This document shows, piece by piece, positions 35,264-44,517 of a DNA stretch of 64,000 bases. The DNA lies in assembly GCF_050589705.1 (NCBI RefSeq), contig NZ_JBNGOT010000016.1, positions 47,964 through 111,963 of the forward strand, written 5' to 3'. How positions within the stretch are numbered: the first letter of the stretch is position 1; every line of letters starts with the position of its first letter. A program made the position numbers and the translations under genes. The stretch comes from Sunxiuqinia rutila (GTDB lineage: Bacteria > Bacteroidota > Bacteroidia > Bacteroidales > Prolixibacteraceae). The notes beneath the pieces are model-generated. The model was not told the DNA's origin and did no database searches. It saw only the letters and a program-made list of their open reading frames with translations.

Positions 35264-36601
35264 TTAAACGGCAGCTTCGCCGGGAACAGGCACCTGGGCT
35301 GTTTCAACAATACCCACATCACCCATGATGTACGTATCAGGACCCAGTTTGATGTCTGAGTTCATCAGCTCTTCAAAAGTAACTTCCTTACCCGTATAAG
35401 CTGACATACGTCCCATGATGGCACACATGTTTGTGATGGCTGTTTGCTCGGCCTCATTCACCGGAATATTCTCCCGGATACACGTAACCAAATCAATGTG
35501 CTCCTGAACGTAAGGACTGATCATGCGCTCGCCACTTTCCTCGGTTGGATAAGCATACGAGTACAACTCTGTTCCTTTGGCATCCCAAATCGTGTTGCGG
35601 CAGTTTGATGAGCCATTGCTTCCCATAACAAACTCCGAAACATTGTTCGTACACCCATTAATCTGGCGACACATACTGTGGGTATGCATCCCATCGTCGT
35701 AGGTAAAGTCAATGCTGAAATTATCATACTGATCGCCGGTTACACGACGTTGGCGCGAGCCGAAACCAACCGCTTTCGTCGGGTGCTTACCCGTAAACCA
35801 GTTAATTACATCGATGTTGTGAATGTGCTGCTCCACAATGTGGTCGCCCGACAGCCACAGCCAGTTTACCCAGTCGCGGATCATGAACTCCATTTCGCTC
35901 CAGTCGGCATTCGGGTTACGGTGCCACAGTTTCGACTGGTTCCAGTAACAGTTCGCGCTCACAATGTCGCCAATCGCTCCATTGGCAATCTGCTTGTACA
36001 CTTCAATGTAATCGCGTTGGTGACGGCGCTGCGTTCCGGTGACAATTTTCAATCCCAGTGATTCGGCTTTCTTGGCCGTAGCCATTACCGAACGAATACC
36101 CGTTGGGTCAACAGCCACTGGTTTTTCCATGAAAACATGCTTGCGTGCCTGCACAGCGGCCGCAAAATGCTCCGGACGGAAATGAGGAGGCGTAGCCAGA
36201 ATCACCACGTCAACGCCCGAGTCAATCACTTTTTCAAAAGCGTCAAATCCTACAAATATATTTTCGTCGGCCACTTCGTTGTTGGCCTGGTTTTTCAGTT
36301 TATTCCGGCAGTCGTCAATCCGATCCTGGAAAACATCACCCAAAGCATGAATCACCAGGTTAGGACCGGCATTTAAGAAGTCGAGTGCAGCACCCGAGCC
36401 ACGGCCACCACAGCCAATCACGCCGGCTTTAAGGGGTTTGCCATCCGGCGCCTGATCAAGCAAAGGAGGTAAGTTCAGTTCAACCGTTTTCTTCTTTTCG
36501 GAACACGATACCAGTGCATTCGCTCCTATCACACCTACAGCGCCTAGCGCGGCGGCATTGGTTAAAAATTTACGTCTTGAGAAATTCGATTTTTCTGTCA
36601 T
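35264..36601 (-). CDS. Gfo/Idh/MocA-family oxidoreductase with Tat signal and lipobox
   Basis: 445 residues. The leader has SRRKFLTNAAALG (Tat) and ends ANALVSC (Cys33), so it is probably a Tat-exported lipoprotein. The NAD(P) loop is AGVIGCGGRGSGAAL (about 59-73). The lysine motif is the canonical VFMEKPVAVD and the substrate-domain signature is VEQHIHNIDVINWF. These features predict an active sugar dehydrogenase. It lies 59 nt after the MFS transporter gene and ends at the 35141 terminator, making it the last gene of the SusC-SusD-MFS unit. The exact sugar is unknown. Confidence 0.91.
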   Translation of the reverse strand: MTEKSNFSRRKFLTNAAALGAVGVIGANALVSCSEKKKTVELNLPPLLDQAPDGKPLKAGVIGCGGRGSGAALDFLNAGPNLVIHALGDVFQDRIDDCRNKLKNQANNEVADENIFVGFDAFEKVIDSGVDVVILATPPHFRPEHFAAAVQARKHVFMEKPVAVDPTGIRSVMATAKKAESLGLKIVTGTQRRHQRDYIEVYKQIANGAIGDIVSANCYWNQSKLWHRNPNADWSEMEFMIRDWVNWLWLSGDHIVEQHIHNIDVINWFTGKHPTKAVGFGSRQRRVTGDQYDNFSIDFTYDDGMHTHSMCRQINGCTNNVSEFVMGSNGSSNCRNTIWDAKGTELYSYAYPTEESGERMISPYVQEHIDLVTCIRENIPVNEAEQTAITNMCAIMGRMSAYTGKEVTFEELMNSDIKLGPDTYIMGDVGIVETAQVPVPGEAAV

Positions 36602-36660
36602 TTTATGGTTTTTTAAATTTAGGTTTCATTGTTAAAAATTCAGACAACTCTGTTTTCCAG

Positions 36661-37851
36661 TTAATCTGTCTGCACCGACCGATCTTTGAAAAACAGGGTA
36701 AAAAGAAACAGTACTCCCAGTGACATTAGGGTTGTTATTCCCCATATCGCCTCCCAATTATAGCCACTGGTATGCTGATGATAGCTTATGATCCAGGCAC
36801 AGATTAAATTGCCCAGTAACAGACCAAGCCCATAGGTCATCAAAAAGATAAACCCCTGAGCCTGAGCCCTCAATTCTTTGGGCGCTTTTTTATCGATATA
36901 GATTTGTCCTCCAACATGAAAAAAGCCGAATATCAGTCCATGAATCAAGATCCCGATGTAATACATCCAGGTTTGACTAATCAGGCCGCCCGCATAAAAC
37001 GAGAGGTAACGAATGACTAAAGCTACCAACCCAAAAATCATCACTTTTCGAAGTCCTGACTTTTTGATGGCCAAAGGCACCAGCAATAAAAAGCCCATTT
37101 CAGCAAGCACTCCCCAGTTCATGGTTACCGAAATATAACGGGTATTCATATTCAGCAGAAACTCTGAAAAAAAAGAATAGTACATGGCAAACGGAATCAT
37201 GGAAAGAAACGAAAACAGGATGAAAACAGCGAAATTAGGGTCTTTCAGCAGCTGTAAAGTTCCCAGTCCAAAAGCATCGGCAATCGTACTCTTACTGCCT
37301 TTGCCCAAAGGAGGAGTATCGGGTAAAGCCAGGTTAAAGATTGCAGCAATCAAGCTGACCCCTGCTCCACAAAAGAAAGGAATATTAGTTCCATCAAAAT
37401 CCAGATGCATGAAATGGACAAAGAACAAACTGAACAGCCCGGAAGCAACCCAGCCAATTGAACCAAAAACCCGAACTTTCGGAAACTGTTCGGAGGAGAG
37501 ATGAACCATTGAAATGGTACTAGTCAGACTCCAGGAAGGCATATACCCCAACATGGCAACCAAGAGGCAAAGGAATAAGATATCCGGATTTTGGGTTAAG
37601 CCTGCGCCTAACAACATTACAGCATTAATCATATTGAGTACCGAAAGTACGCGCTGGCTGGAAAAATATCGATCGGCAACCATCCCAATCAATGGAGAAG
37701 CAATACATCCTATCGCCATAGAACTTAAGATGAAGGCTTTCTGTGTGCTGCTTACTTCAAGGTTAGTTAAATAAGCTGCCAGTGGAACCCACCAAACAGC
37801 ATACATCATGTATTGAAGGAGCATCATTAATGAAAGCTTGAATCTAATCAT
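36661..37851 (-). CDS. MFS transporter, nucleoside:H+ symporter-like (NHS family)
   Basis: 396 residues, about 12 membrane segments. The N-terminal signature FKLSLMMLLQYMMYAVWWVP and the loop SPLIGMVADRYFSSQRVL fit the nucleoside:H+ symporter branch of MFS. The first cytoplasmic loop is present and the C-terminal half begins near residue 200. In Bacteroidota sugar loci, members of this branch act as inner-membrane importers of mono- or disaccharides, so a sugar substrate is at least as likely as a nucleoside. It follows SusD across a hairpin-bearing gap and precedes the Tat-lipoprotein dehydrogenase. Confidence 0.87.
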   Translation of the reverse strand: MIRFKLSLMMLLQYMMYAVWWVPLAAYLTNLEVSSTQKAFILSSMAIGCIASPLIGMVADRYFSSQRVLSVLNMINAVMLLGAGLTQNPDILFLCLLVAMLGYMPSWSLTSTISMVHLSSEQFPKVRVFGSIGWVASGLFSLFFVHFMHLDFDGTNIPFFCGAGVSLIAAIFNLALPDTPPLGKGSKSTIADAFGLGTLQLLKDPNFAVFILFSFLSMIPFAMYYSFFSEFLLNMNTRYISVTMNWGVLAEMGFLLLVPLAIKKSGLRKVMIFGLVALVIRYLSFYAGGLISQTWMYYIGILIHGLIFGFFHVGGQIYIDKKAPKELRAQAQGFIFLMTYGLGLLLGNLICAWIISYHQHTSGYNWEAIWGITTLMSLGVLFLFTLFFKDRSVQTD

Positions 37852-37953
37852 AGCATTTATTTACAAATAGTTATACAATTGAATAGTGTAGATTTTTCAA
37901 GAAATAAAAACTGCAAAATGATTGGCTGGGATTAGCCTAAAACCAACCATTTT

Positions 37954-37987
37954 ACACAAGGCAAGCCAATCACGGTCTGCCTTGTGT
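37954..37987. other. intercistronic hairpin between susD-like and MFS genes
   Basis: Perfect 10-bp stem ACACAAGGCA (37954-37963) / TGCCTTGTGT (37978-37987). In the minus-strand RNA no U tract follows, so processing, mRNA stabilisation or partial attenuation is more likely than termination. Confidence 0.55.
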
Positions 37988-38007
37988 TTTTAACTTGCTT
38001 CTATCGA

Positions 38008-39879
38008 TTAGTTATATCCTGGATTTTGCTGAAGCTGAGGCGCTTTATTAATTTCCGTCCGTGAGATCGGCAACCAATAGTTTGAATCATCCCACGCGCG
38101 GTCATCAACGCTTTTAGCCGTATCATAAAACCAACGCTTACTGCCGTCAGCATAGTGATAAATTTTCATCAGGTAAACATCCTCGATTACCTCATCAGCA
38201 ATCATCCATTTACGCATCATGTACCAACGGTCTCCTTCACCAAAGAACTCCAACTGTCGCTCTTTACGATACCACTCCCGGGCCTGATCCTGATCAGTTG
38301 TCACTCGATCGGGCAAGCCAGCGCGGTTACGAACCATATTCAAAGCATCCAATCCAGCCTGCAGATCACTTCCGCCCAACTCAATGCACGCTTCGGCATA
38401 ATCCATTACCACCTCGGCATACCTGAGTTCAATCCAAGCATTCTGGTTATTAAAGTGCTGACCAACAGTAGCCGGATCCTGATATTTTTTAAGATAGTAC
38501 CCATTTTTTGTTCCGTTCCAGCTCTCGATAAAACTCTGACGAGTGTCGAGTCCTGCAGTAGTATCACCAGCAGCAATATAATACCCGGTCTGAACACGGC
38601 CTTCCGGATCAATTCCGGCGCCATCACTGGGACGATCCATCCACTTGGCACCATCAAATAAAACGGTAGCATAAAAACGGGGCTCGCGACCGACATAAGG
38701 ATTAATTTCCGGATCGGCTTCCAACTCAGCAGCAGTGGCTTCGCGAATAAAGTCATCTCCCGGATTATATTTATCCCAAACAAATGGAGTTCCGTCAGCC
38801 ATTTCAAACTTTCTGACAACAGGCTCATTCGGACCGTTATTTCCCCAGTTATGGTAGCCGTTGGGGCCCCACCACCGATTTTGGGTTGTGGTATTTCCCT
38901 GTGATTGCAAATGCTGAACTCCCCATATTGCTTCATTGTCCCACTCTCCTTTTTGAGTGAAAATGCTAAAGAAATTCTCCGCATAGGCCATAACCTCTTC
39001 TTCGCTCATGTTAGCCGGAGGATCATCGGTTGTTCCGGTCAGAGCATAATCTCCATAGGTTCCATCCATAACGGCTTTGGCTGCAGCCTTTGCAGCTTCT
39101 AACCTTTCAGTTCGCGATCCTGTTTGAAAAGATACCAGTCCATTGGAAGCCTCATAGCCACCATTCATCAATTCACCTGTGCTCCAGCTTAATATTCTTG
39201 ATTTTAAAGCAGCTGCGGCACCTTTGGTTGCACGTCCTTGCTCAATCCCATCTTTTTCTGGCAACAGAGCAATTGCATCATCACAATCGGACAAGATGAA
39301 ATCCAGGGTTTCATCAATGGAAGCACGTTGAGCCGTTGAGAAATCTTCACCCAGTTCATAGGGGGTCTCAATCAACACCACGCCGCCATACGAGCGCATT
39401 AAGTTGGCATAGTTAAAAGCCCGAATAAAATAAGCTTCTCCCTTCATACGACTAATCAGCTCTTCATCGTTACTCGTTTCAACGGGTACATTGTCAACAT
39501 TGGCCAAAAACACGTTCACATTTTTCACACTGCCATACAAGGCCCAGGTAGTCCAGTTGAAGCGCCAGCTTCCAAAGTGACCCAAATGATCCGGCGTCAT
39601 AATACCCTTTACCGAAGGATAGCTTCCCGGACGGTGAATACATAATACTTCATCAGTAGCTCCGGCAAGCAAGTCTTCGCGTAATCCTAATACCTGATTA
39701 TTATCGGCTCCAATAAAATCATAGCACCTTCCCAAATAAGCCTTAGCCAGGTTGATATCTTCAAAAACAGACTCTTCATTAAATGCATCAACAGCTTTTT
39801 GGTCGAGAACATCATCGCATGATGTTGTCGCAAGAAGGAGCGCCAGCATCATCATTGAATATCCTAATATCTTTTTCAT
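38008..39879 (-). CDS. SusD/RagB-family outer-membrane glycan-binding lipoprotein
   Basis: 623 residues. The leader ends in a lipobox (LLATTSCDDVLDQ, Cys21). The TPR-helical SusD fold follows with the family landmarks GEAYFIRAFNYANLMRSYGG (about 148-167), RATKGAAAALKSRILSWS and the C-terminal ELRYAEVVMDYAEACIELGG and REWYRKERQLEFFGEGDR. It is the lid and ligand-binding partner of the SusC channel encoded 30 nt upstream. Many Trp and Tyr residues line the likely binding face. The ligand cannot be read from sequence. Confidence 0.95.
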   Translation of the reverse strand: MKKILGYSMMMLALLLATTSCDDVLDQKAVDAFNEESVFEDINLAKAYLGRCYDFIGADNNQVLGLREDLLAGATDEVLCIHRPGSYPSVKGIMTPDHLGHFGSWRFNWTTWALYGSVKNVNVFLANVDNVPVETSNDEELISRMKGEAYFIRAFNYANLMRSYGGVVLIETPYELGEDFSTAQRASIDETLDFILSDCDDAIALLPEKDGIEQGRATKGAAAALKSRILSWSTGELMNGGYEASNGLVSFQTGSRTERLEAAKAAAKAVMDGTYGDYALTGTTDDPPANMSEEEVMAYAENFFSIFTQKGEWDNEAIWGVQHLQSQGNTTTQNRWWGPNGYHNWGNNGPNEPVVRKFEMADGTPFVWDKYNPGDDFIREATAAELEADPEINPYVGREPRFYATVLFDGAKWMDRPSDGAGIDPEGRVQTGYYIAAGDTTAGLDTRQSFIESWNGTKNGYYLKKYQDPATVGQHFNNQNAWIELRYAEVVMDYAEACIELGGSDLQAGLDALNMVRNRAGLPDRVTTDQDQAREWYRKERQLEFFGEGDRWYMMRKWMIADEVIEDVYLMKIYHYADGSKRWFYDTAKSVDDRAWDDSNYWLPISRTEINKAPQLQQNPGYN

Positions 39880-39909
39880 ATTCTTCTTTTTTCAAAATTC
39901 ATAAAATGA

Positions 39910-42900
39910 TTAAAATGTAACTCTTGCTCCAATTGCAAAGGTTTTCACTGCTGGATAGGTCATAGGAGCTCCAATTTCAGGATCGAAATTCTTCTGTGCT
40001 GCATAAATCAGGAATAAGTTGTTTCCTGCAAAATAGACGCTTGCCCGTGAAATACCGCTGTTGCCAAACAACCGATTCGGAATATGATAGGTGAGTATCG
40101 CATTCTTCAAACGGCAATACGCCATATTGTCGTAATGATAAGTACTGTTATTGACATCAAATGCCCAATACAAGTCATCGCGGTTATAGGCTCTTGCCAC
40201 ATCGGTGTGAATATTTTCTGTGGTCCAACGGTTATCAAAACTCCACTGGAAATAATTTCCGGCTTCCCCGCGACGACCATCAGCAATATTCATCCGGTAA
40301 TAAGTTCCCTGCCCTTGAGCCAACATCGAAAGAGACCAGTTCTTATAATTCACATCCAAGGATATTCCATAGAACAGTTCAGGTGCATCTGTTTTGTCCA
40401 ACAAAATACGATCATCACCGGTAATTTTTCCATCCCCACTAACATCTTCAAAGATGACATCACCCGGCTTAGCCCCCGGCCAGCTCGGATAAGAATCAAC
40501 AGCAGCCTGGTCGGCAAAAATACCAATAGCATTGTAAAGTAAAGTCGCTCCAAAAGGATGTCCCGTGCGTTGTTGCCAAGGCTGAGCTCTTTCAGGCTCA
40601 TCCATAAACACCACTTCGTTATGGTTATAAGCAATATTACCTCCAAGGTCAAACCTTAAATCGCGATTAATCGTTTTATGGTAGCCTGCTTCAATTTCGA
40701 ATCCCCGGTTATCCACCTCTGCAATGTTTTCGTCGGGTAATGCTAAACCGGTAAAATCCGGAACCGACGCATCACGCGATGCCAAAATATCCGAACGTTT
40801 ACTGTAGAAAAAATCAGCATTTAACGAGAACATATTCTCCAGCAATTGAGATTCAAACCCAAGGTTGTATGTTGTTTGCTTTTCCCAGGTAATAAAGGGG
40901 TTCGCCACACCTTCCTGGCGAACAACCGTTTCAACAACCTTATCTGTTCCCAGCGTTAAACCACTGGCTAGTATGTATTTATTCATAAACTGGAACGGAT
41001 CTCCGGGGTCCATCCCCATTTTTCCATACGAACCTCTTAACTTAAAGTAGTTGATAAAGCCTAAACTGGACTTCCAGAAATCTTCTTCAGAAGCTCTCCA
41101 ACCCAACAGCAAACCAGGGAAATTACCCCATCGACTGTCCGGTGGAAACTTCAAGGAACCGTCGCGACGAATAATCGCTTCCAGCAAGTACTTCCCTTTG
41201 TAATTATAATTCAAACGTCCAATCAAGGATTTACGGGCATAAATATCCATGCTTCCCCAGTTATCCTGGTCGGCATCAGCACCTGCATCCAGCGTTTTTA
41301 CAACTTCAGAAATATAATACTTACGAAATGCACCAAAGTAGTTTGAATTTTGATCAACTTCTTCATAAGCACCAAAAAGGTTGAAAGAGTGATCGCCAAA
41401 ATCGCGTGCATAATTAAAGTTTATATTGGTCAATTTGCGAATACTCCGATCATAATCCTCCACCAATTCTGGAGCAGAATACCCGCGAAGTGTTGGTGTT
41501 AGTTCCATGCTGGTTATAAATCCTTCGGAGTCACGAACAGCGGTATCCCATTTAGGGAAATAAAGTGTCCACGGTTTGCGGAATCGTTTCCGGTATAAGT
41601 TGGTAACGTCATAGGTATACATTCCACTCAAGGTTAATCCCTTAATAAATGGTGGAGTAACAGTTACACCGAACGTTGTTTGATTGATGTATGATTTCTG
41701 ATCGTCAGATCCACCTTCCAAGGTAGAAGTTACTACCGGGTTATCCCCATATTCAATATCGGGTCCGGGTTCGCCAGTTGGCCAGAATGACCACTGGGTG
41801 GGAACCAAACGAGTAGACTGCCCATAAATGGCACCGGCTCCTTTTGTTGGATATAGTTTATTATTCAAAAATCCGGCGTAATCAACTGATGTTTTCAGCC
41901 AGTCGGTAATTGGTATTTCTAACTTGGCACGCAGATTATACTGTTTATAGTTTGTTGATTCCTGCTCATAAATTGCTTCTTCATTCTTGTAGCCAAAGGA
42001 AACATAGTAGTACATTCCATTGCTTCCTCCGTCTAAACTAATGTTATGCTTGCTTGTTGTTGTCCAATCAGCAATCAAATCACCCACCCAATCACTATTG
42101 GGGTGCTCCCACGGATCTCGGCCGCTATAAAACAGATCAATATCCTCATCAGTAAAGGTTCTTGGCTTTCCTTCGTAGTCCTGATACTCGCTCAGCATCG
42201 TGGCATAATCACCAGCATTGGTTACTTCTGGCAATATGGTAGGAGTCATAAACCCTTGATAAAACTGGTAACTAAGTGTTGGTTTTCCAGACTTTCCTTT
42301 TTTGGTGGTTACCAGAATAACGCCGTTGGCAGCTGTTGCTCCATAGATCGCAGCCGAAGCATCTTTCAATACCGAAATACTTTCAATATCAACCGGATCA
42401 ATGTCGCCCAGCGAACGTCCGGGAATTCCGTCAACAACCACCAAAGGAGCTGTGATTGAAGGATCGTCATTGTCGTCACCTAAGGTCGTACGACCACGAA
42501 CCAATATTTTGGCACTATTCTGTCCGGGCTCACCACTTTGCTGAATAACAACAGACCCGGGCATCCGACCAGAAATGGCGTTACTAATATCAGGAGCTGG
42601 AATAGAAGCAATTTTTTCCCCACTTATTGAGGTTACCGAACCAACAATGTTCGCTTTCTTCTGTGAAGCATACCCCACGGCAATTACTTCCTCCAAGCCA
42701 ACAACATCGGGCTCCATAGCCACATCAATTGTCATCCGGTTATTAATGGTTTCTTCTACGGTTCGCATTCCAATGAAGGTGAACAGTAAGACTTCTGCTC
42801 CCTCAGGAACATCCAGCTGGTAATTTCCATTGTCATCCGTAATGGTTCCGGTAGTTGAGTTTTTCACCACAACGGTCACCCCGGGTAAAGGCTGTCCATT

Positions 42901-43323
42901 ATTTTCGGTGACCTGACCGCTCACTTTCCGGAGCTGACTGGCTCCCATAAAATCAGGTTTATCATCAACATTTAAAATGATTTGCCGGTCACTAATCACA
43001 TACTTCACATCGGTTTTGGCAAACACCGCATCAAGCACTTCGGTAATGCTTTTGTTTTTCAACGCGAGGCTTACTGTCCGATCCATATCAATCAAGCTTT
43101 GATTGAATAGAAAATAGAATTCAGACTGATTTTCAATCTCGTCAAGCACGTTTCCTACTCGCGTGTCTGACATTAATAAGTTGAGTTTGGTTTGTTGAGA
43201 ATAGAGGTCTGTAGCAAAAACTTGTGAAACAAAGACCAAGAGAACAAATAAGGTCAGGCGCATAATTCGTAACATTTTTTTAAGACTACAAGGCGTAGTC
43301 TTGCCGGTTGAGATTTTTTTCAT
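39910..43323 (-). CDS. SusC/RagA TonB-dependent outer-membrane transporter with STN signalling domain
   Basis: 1137 residues. A signal peptide (TM core MRLTLFVLLVFVSQVFA) is followed by an STN secretin/TonB short domain at about 50-120, a CarboxypepD_reg-like domain (about 133-215, SGQVTENNGQPLPGVTVVVK), a plug (about 215-345, VVVDGIPG and SVLKDASAAIYGATAANGVI), and a 22-strand barrel ending in VTF. The STN domain is the element that contacts a FecR-type anti-sigma factor, and a FecR/ECF pair is encoded just upstream, so the transporter is probably also the ligand sensor. Imports a glycan or glycoside with SusD. Confidence 0.96.
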   Translation of the reverse strand: MKKISTGKTTPCSLKKMLRIMRLTLFVLLVFVSQVFATDLYSQQTKLNLLMSDTRVGNVLDEIENQSEFYFLFNQSLIDMDRTVSLALKNKSITEVLDAVFAKTDVKYVISDRQIILNVDDKPDFMGASQLRKVSGQVTENNGQPLPGVTVVVKNSTTGTITDDNGNYQLDVPEGAEVLLFTFIGMRTVEETINNRMTIDVAMEPDVVGLEEVIAVGYASQKKANIVGSVTSISGEKIASIPAPDISNAISGRMPGSVVIQQSGEPGQNSAKILVRGRTTLGDDNDDPSITAPLVVVDGIPGRSLGDIDPVDIESISVLKDASAAIYGATAANGVILVTTKKGKSGKPTLSYQFYQGFMTPTILPEVTNAGDYATMLSEYQDYEGKPRTFTDEDIDLFYSGRDPWEHPNSDWVGDLIADWTTTSKHNISLDGGSNGMYYYVSFGYKNEEAIYEQESTNYKQYNLRAKLEIPITDWLKTSVDYAGFLNNKLYPTKGAGAIYGQSTRLVPTQWSFWPTGEPGPDIEYGDNPVVTSTLEGGSDDQKSYINQTTFGVTVTPPFIKGLTLSGMYTYDVTNLYRKRFRKPWTLYFPKWDTAVRDSEGFITSMELTPTLRGYSAPELVEDYDRSIRKLTNINFNYARDFGDHSFNLFGAYEEVDQNSNYFGAFRKYYISEVVKTLDAGADADQDNWGSMDIYARKSLIGRLNYNYKGKYLLEAIIRRDGSLKFPPDSRWGNFPGLLLGWRASEEDFWKSSLGFINYFKLRGSYGKMGMDPGDPFQFMNKYILASGLTLGTDKVVETVVRQEGVANPFITWEKQTTYNLGFESQLLENMFSLNADFFYSKRSDILASRDASVPDFTGLALPDENIAEVDNRGFEIEAGYHKTINRDLRFDLGGNIAYNHNEVVFMDEPERAQPWQQRTGHPFGATLLYNAIGIFADQAAVDSYPSWPGAKPGDVIFEDVSGDGKITGDDRILLDKTDAPELFYGISLDVNYKNWSLSMLAQGQGTYYRMNIADGRRGEAGNYFQWSFDNRWTTENIHTDVARAYNRDDLYWAFDVNNSTYHYDNMAYCRLKNAILTYHIPNRLFGNSGISRASVYFAGNNLFLIYAAQKNFDPEIGAPMTYPAVKTFAIGARVTF

Positions 43324-43370
43324 AAATTCAAAATGTTTACTGGTTAGACATCAGTATTAATAGTAATTGC

Positions 43371-43401
43371 AGAGGGATTGTGCTGGAACCACGATCCCTC
43401 T
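43371..43401. other. hairpin between fecR-like and susC-like genes
   Basis: AGAGGGATTGTG (43371-43382) / CACGATCCCTCT (43390-43401), fully paired on the plus strand with one wobble. The minus-strand transcript has no U tract after it. It may partly uncouple fecR from susC. Next to it, GTAATTGCAGA (43363-43373) resembles the 35027-35061 repeats. Confidence 0.5.
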
Positions 43402-43406
43402 TTCTT

Positions 43407-44441
43407 TTAATTTTTATAGCTCAGGATTACCTTTCTTTTTTCATAGCTTTCATCTGTATTTTTCTTGGGTTCAATAATTTCGTAATTAATCGGAGCCGAA
43501 AGCGCCAAAAGTGCCAATACCCGCTCCAACGATTCGTCTTTAAATGTTGCCCGGTAGGGAATCTGTTTTAAAGCTTCATCCTGAATAATAATGTCGGTGT
43601 TGTACCAACGCCCCAACCTCGCGGCAACTTCATGCAAGGGCACATTCCGAAACTCCAGGAAACCATCCTTCCAACTCGTAAAATAGTGGGTCTGAACCGT
43701 CTTTACGGACACCTGATTTTCACGGGTATCCATCACCAAATGCTCCTTCGGTGCCAACACTTCGTTCAAACTGGTCCCCTCTTTGCGCACCTGCACCGCT
43801 CCTTCATCCAAGGTAACCTCAACCCGATGAAAATCGTCATATGCCATCACATTGAACTGCGTGCCCAGCACCTCTACGTCTAAACCTCCGGCATTAACCA
43901 GAAAAGGAGAACGTTTATCTTCCCGGACATCAAAATAAGCCTCTCCCTTCAGCTCAACCGACCTGTTCTGAAGAAAGTGAACCGGGTAAGTCAGGTAAGA
44001 ATCCCCATTCAACCAGCCTGTTGTCCCATCCGGCAAAAGAAAGCGGGAACGCACTCCCGGAGGACAATAGATTTCGGCATACGCCGTCTCACTACCTGAC
44101 AACTCCCACCACGCTCCAAAAAAATAGAGCGAACTAAGCAACAGTGGCAGAACCAATATTGCTGCAATACGATAAAAGGTATTCGTTAACCGATCGACCC
44201 GGCTTTTTTCAGCCTTCACCTCTGCTAGCTCAATTTTCGGCTTTATCCGTTCCCATAACTTCTTATACATTTCATCCGACACCTGGCTTCCATCAGCCAA
44301 ATTCCAGTACTTGGCAAGATTTGTTTGAAGCTTTTCAAGCTGGTGGTCATCCTTAAATTGATCCACCAGAGCCTCATATTCGGCTTTCGAATAGCGGTCT
44401 TCCCAAAAATTTTCCAATAAGCGATCTCCCTTTTCAACCAT
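43407..44441 (-). CDS. FecR-family anti-sigma factor
   Basis: 344 residues. A cytoplasmic N-terminal anti-sigma region (about 1-85), a single membrane span (about 88-112, AAILVLPLLLSSLYFFGAWW), then a periplasmic FecR domain (about 125-225; CPPGVRSRFLLPDGTTGWLN, AYFDVREDKRSPF, VLGTQFNVMAY). A C-terminal DUF4974/STN-like domain follows (about 265-330; LEFRNVPLHEVAARLGRWYN). It relays SusC ligand occupancy to the ECF sigma factor. It lies 76 nt after the sigma gene; the order sigma-fecR-susC-susD is the classic arrangement. Confidence 0.94.
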   Translation of the reverse strand: MVEKGDRLLENFWEDRYSKAEYEALVDQFKDDHQLEKLQTNLAKYWNLADGSQVSDEMYKKLWERIKPKIELAEVKAEKSRVDRLTNTFYRIAAILVLPLLLSSLYFFGAWWELSGSETAYAEIYCPPGVRSRFLLPDGTTGWLNGDSYLTYPVHFLQNRSVELKGEAYFDVREDKRSPFLVNAGGLDVEVLGTQFNVMAYDDFHRVEVTLDEGAVQVRKEGTSLNEVLAPKEHLVMDTRENQVSVKTVQTHYFTSWKDGFLEFRNVPLHEVAARLGRWYNTDIIIQDEALKQIPYRATFKDESLERVLALLALSAPINYEIIEPKKNTDESYEKRKVILSYKN

Positions 44442-44517
44442 TTTTAATCAATCTATCTCTACCTAGAGTATCCAAAAACGATGGCACCCCCCTATTGGAA
44501 ATCCTTCTTTTTTCGAT

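Noticed and set aside
35264..36601. GH109 glycosidase (NAD-dependent N-acetylgalactosaminidase) identity for this Gfo/Idh/MocA protein
   Set aside because: The GH109-specific blocks I would expect are not visible; it reads as a general Gfo/Idh/MocA dehydrogenase.
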